A stretch of 5,996 nucleotides of DNA from JAIPAH01 sp964345255. Its GTDB lineage: Bacteria; Bacteroidota; Bacteroidia; Bacteroidales; JAIPAH01. The notes beneath the pieces are model-generated. The model did no database searches. It had not been told where the DNA came from and saw only the letters and a program-made list of their open reading frames with translations. The DNA is taken from contig CAYFQK010000209.1 in assembly GCA_964345255.1 (NCBI GenBank), positions 1-5,996 of the forward strand. The letters are read 5' to 3'. Positions 4,917 to 5,996 of the stretch are shown in pieces. Every line of letters begins with the position of its first letter. The stretch's first letter is position 1. The translations under genes and the position numbers were made by a program.

Positions 4917-5150
4917 AAGGAGAAATCTCGTCATTTACTTCAATTTACACGTTTAGTAAATATTTGAACATCTTAGCTAATTTTTATAAGGCAATGAGAA
5001 TTAACAGATTGAACCAGGTAACACGCATAGACGAAGATAATAATTTCTTCATTTTAAGAGCCCTTTTCGATAACTTTTCTTGCATATCAGGCTATCGTTT
5101 TTTTTCATTAAAAATATCTGTTTCGCATTCCTGCTTTAATTGGAACGAGA

Positions 5151-5182
5151 TTTCAGAGAGCTGTCAATAATTACTATTTTTG
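5151..5182 (+). promoter_or_regulatory. Promoter of asnS
   Basis: TATTTTTG at 5175-5182 is an exact match to the Bacteroidota -7 consensus TAnnTTTG. TTTC at 5151-5154, one base off the TTTG -33 box, precedes it by 20 bases. Transcription would start around 5188-5190, giving a leader of about 25 bases. The position, just before an essential gene and downstream of accessory DNA, supports an independent promoter. Confidence 0.65.
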
Positions 5183-5214
5183 CAGCAATTCAATCGGAAT
5201 AAACCATTCACACA

Positions 5215-5996
5215 ATGAAGCGAACAAAGATAAAAGCAGTTTTAAAGGAAGGCGACAGCCTGCTGGGAAAAGAAATTAATGTGAAAGGCTGGGTGAGAAC
5301 CAGGCGGTCGAGTAAGAATGTATCGTTCATCAATATTAACGATGGATCAGTTATTCATAACCTTCAGATCGTGGCCGATAATCAGAATTTTGATGCGGAG
5401 ATGCTGCAAAAAATTACTACGGGTGCTTCACTGTCGGTGAATGGCAGGCTTGTGGAGTCGCAGGGCAGCGGGCAGAACTATGAGCTGGAAGCTGATGCCA
5501 TTGATCTCCTGGGTGAATCCGACCCGGAAAAATATCCGCTGCAGCCTAAAAAACATTCGCTGGAGTTTTTGAGAGAGATAGCGCATCTGCGTTTCCGTAC
5601 GAACACCTTCGGGGCGGTAAACCGTATTCGCCACAACATGATCTTTGCTATTCATCAGTTTTTTCATGAAAAAGGCTTTTTCAACATTCACACACCCATC
5701 ATCACAGGTTCGGATGCCGAAGGGGCCGGGGAGATGTTCCGGGTCACCACGCTGGATTTAAAAAATCCGCCAAAGGATGAAAGCGGCGAGATTGATTTTA
5801 AGAAGGACTTTTTTGGCAAGCCCACCAACCTCACGGTCTCCGGACAGCTGGAAGCAGAGCTGGCTGCACTTGCATTGTCGGAGGTATACACTTTCGGCCC
5901 CACTTTTCGCGCCGAAAATTCCAACACCAAACGCCATCTGGCCGAGTTCTGGATGATTGAACCGGAGATGGCTTTTTATGATATCCACGACAACAT
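5215..5996 (+). CDS. asnS: Asparaginyl-tRNA synthetase (3' end outside window)
   Basis: This is the class IIb aminoacyl-tRNA synthetase that charges tRNA-Asn with asparagine in the cytosol. The first 260 residues of an expected roughly 465 are present and the frame runs off the right edge. The N-terminal OB-fold anticodon-binding domain spans about 18-102 (VKGWVRTRRSSKNVSFININDG at 23-44). The catalytic domain begins near 118 with EFLREIAHLRFRTNTFGA. Motif 1 is at HTPIITGSDAEGAGEMF (158-174) with Pro161 near the dimer interface, followed by the AsnS-typical LTVSGQLEAE (206-215). Motif 2 is at FGPTFRAENSNTKRHLAEFW (227-246), with the ATP-binding arginine in TFRAE. GQLEAE and FRAENS...HLAEFWM separate it from aspartyl- and lysyl-tRNA synthetases. 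ATG 5215 gives the expected N-terminus and lies about 25 bases after the predicted transcription start. There is no Shine-Dalgarno. No damage is seen; motif 3 is outside the window. Confidence 0.97.
   Translation, partial: MKRTKIKAVLKEGDSLLGKEINVKGWVRTRRSSKNVSFININDGSVIHNLQIVADNQNFDAEMLQKITTGASLSVNGRLVESQGSGQNYELEADAIDLLGESDPEKYPLQPKKHSLEFLREIAHLRFRTNTFGAVNRIRHNMIFAIHQFFHEKGFFNIHTPIITGSDAEGAGEMFRVTTLDLKNPPKDESGEIDFKKDFFGKPTNLTVSGQLEAELAALALSEVYTFGPTFRAENSNTKRHLAEFWMIEPEMAFYDIHDN

Larger units (their letters stand above)
4382..5214. other. 833-base gene-poor region with repeats, MITE-like relic and possible gene remnants
   Basis: No gene can be assigned here. The region is A/T-rich and holds the MITE-like element (4618-4767), a nested perfect hairpin (4858-4916) and the asnS promoter at the right end. 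Minus-strand bases 4415-4612 read in one frame as protein-like segments broken by four stop codons and may be a decayed gene. A TTG-initiated plus-strand frame at 4964-5170 has no recognisable features and is probably not a gene. No tRNA, rRNA or CRISPR repeat is visible. Confidence 0.6.

Noticed and set aside
5068..5105. CGATA/TATCG stem followed by eight T as a terminator
   Set aside because: The stem is only 5 bp with a 20-base loop; the T-run is suggestive but the hairpin is too weak to support a call.
4964..5170. Plus-strand 68-codon frame starting at TTG
   Set aside because: It has a weak start, no protein features I recognise, and overlaps the asnS promoter's -33 box; probably non-coding.

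Overview
The window looks like chromosomal DNA of a Bacteroidota bacterium, probably an environmental or anaerobic member of the Bacteroidales/Marinilabiliales side. Four things point there: three exact TAnnTTTG promoter -7 boxes just upstream of genes, the absence of useful Shine-Dalgarno sequences, a DAHP synthase with a C-terminal chorismate mutase domain (a fusion typical of this phylum), and intergenic hairpin repeats of kinds I recall as common in these genomes. No species can be named from the sequence.

Layout. Bases 2-169 are the last 55 codons of a rightward gene, probably a PLP-dependent cysteine synthase-like enzyme. A 331-base gap (170-500) follows, holding a short direct repeat and an imperfect inverted repeat built from 9-base CTTTGTG/CTTAGTG-like units. 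Bases 501-1919 encode a complete amidohydrolase that closely resembles 8-oxoguanine deaminase. Immediately behind it, in the same frame, lies what looks like the C-terminal end of an outer-membrane beta-barrel protein without its N-terminus (1995-2345). The bifunctional DAHP synthase/chorismate mutase of aromatic amino acid synthesis lies on the minus strand (2366-3463), with a -7 box so close to its start that the leader must be very short.

Bases 3464-3831 carry two palindromic hairpins with the same 3-base loop, then a well-formed promoter driving a two-gene toxin-antitoxin operon (antitoxin 3832-4086, RelE/ParE-family toxin 4091-4381). The 833 bases after the toxin contain no recognisable gene. 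They hold a 150-bp MITE-like element with 15-bp terminal inverted repeats and a strong internal hairpin (4618-4767), a nested perfect hairpin (4858-4916), and possible gene remnants. The window ends inside asnS, asparaginyl-tRNA synthetase (5215 onward), which has its own promoter.

The genes do not form one pathway. Housekeeping genes (DAHP synthase/chorismate mutase, asnS) flank an accessory segment of about 1.5 kb made of a toxin-antitoxin pair, repeats and a mobile-element relic. I found no clearly new multi-gene system. The most unusual material is the non-coding structure between the toxin gene and asnS.
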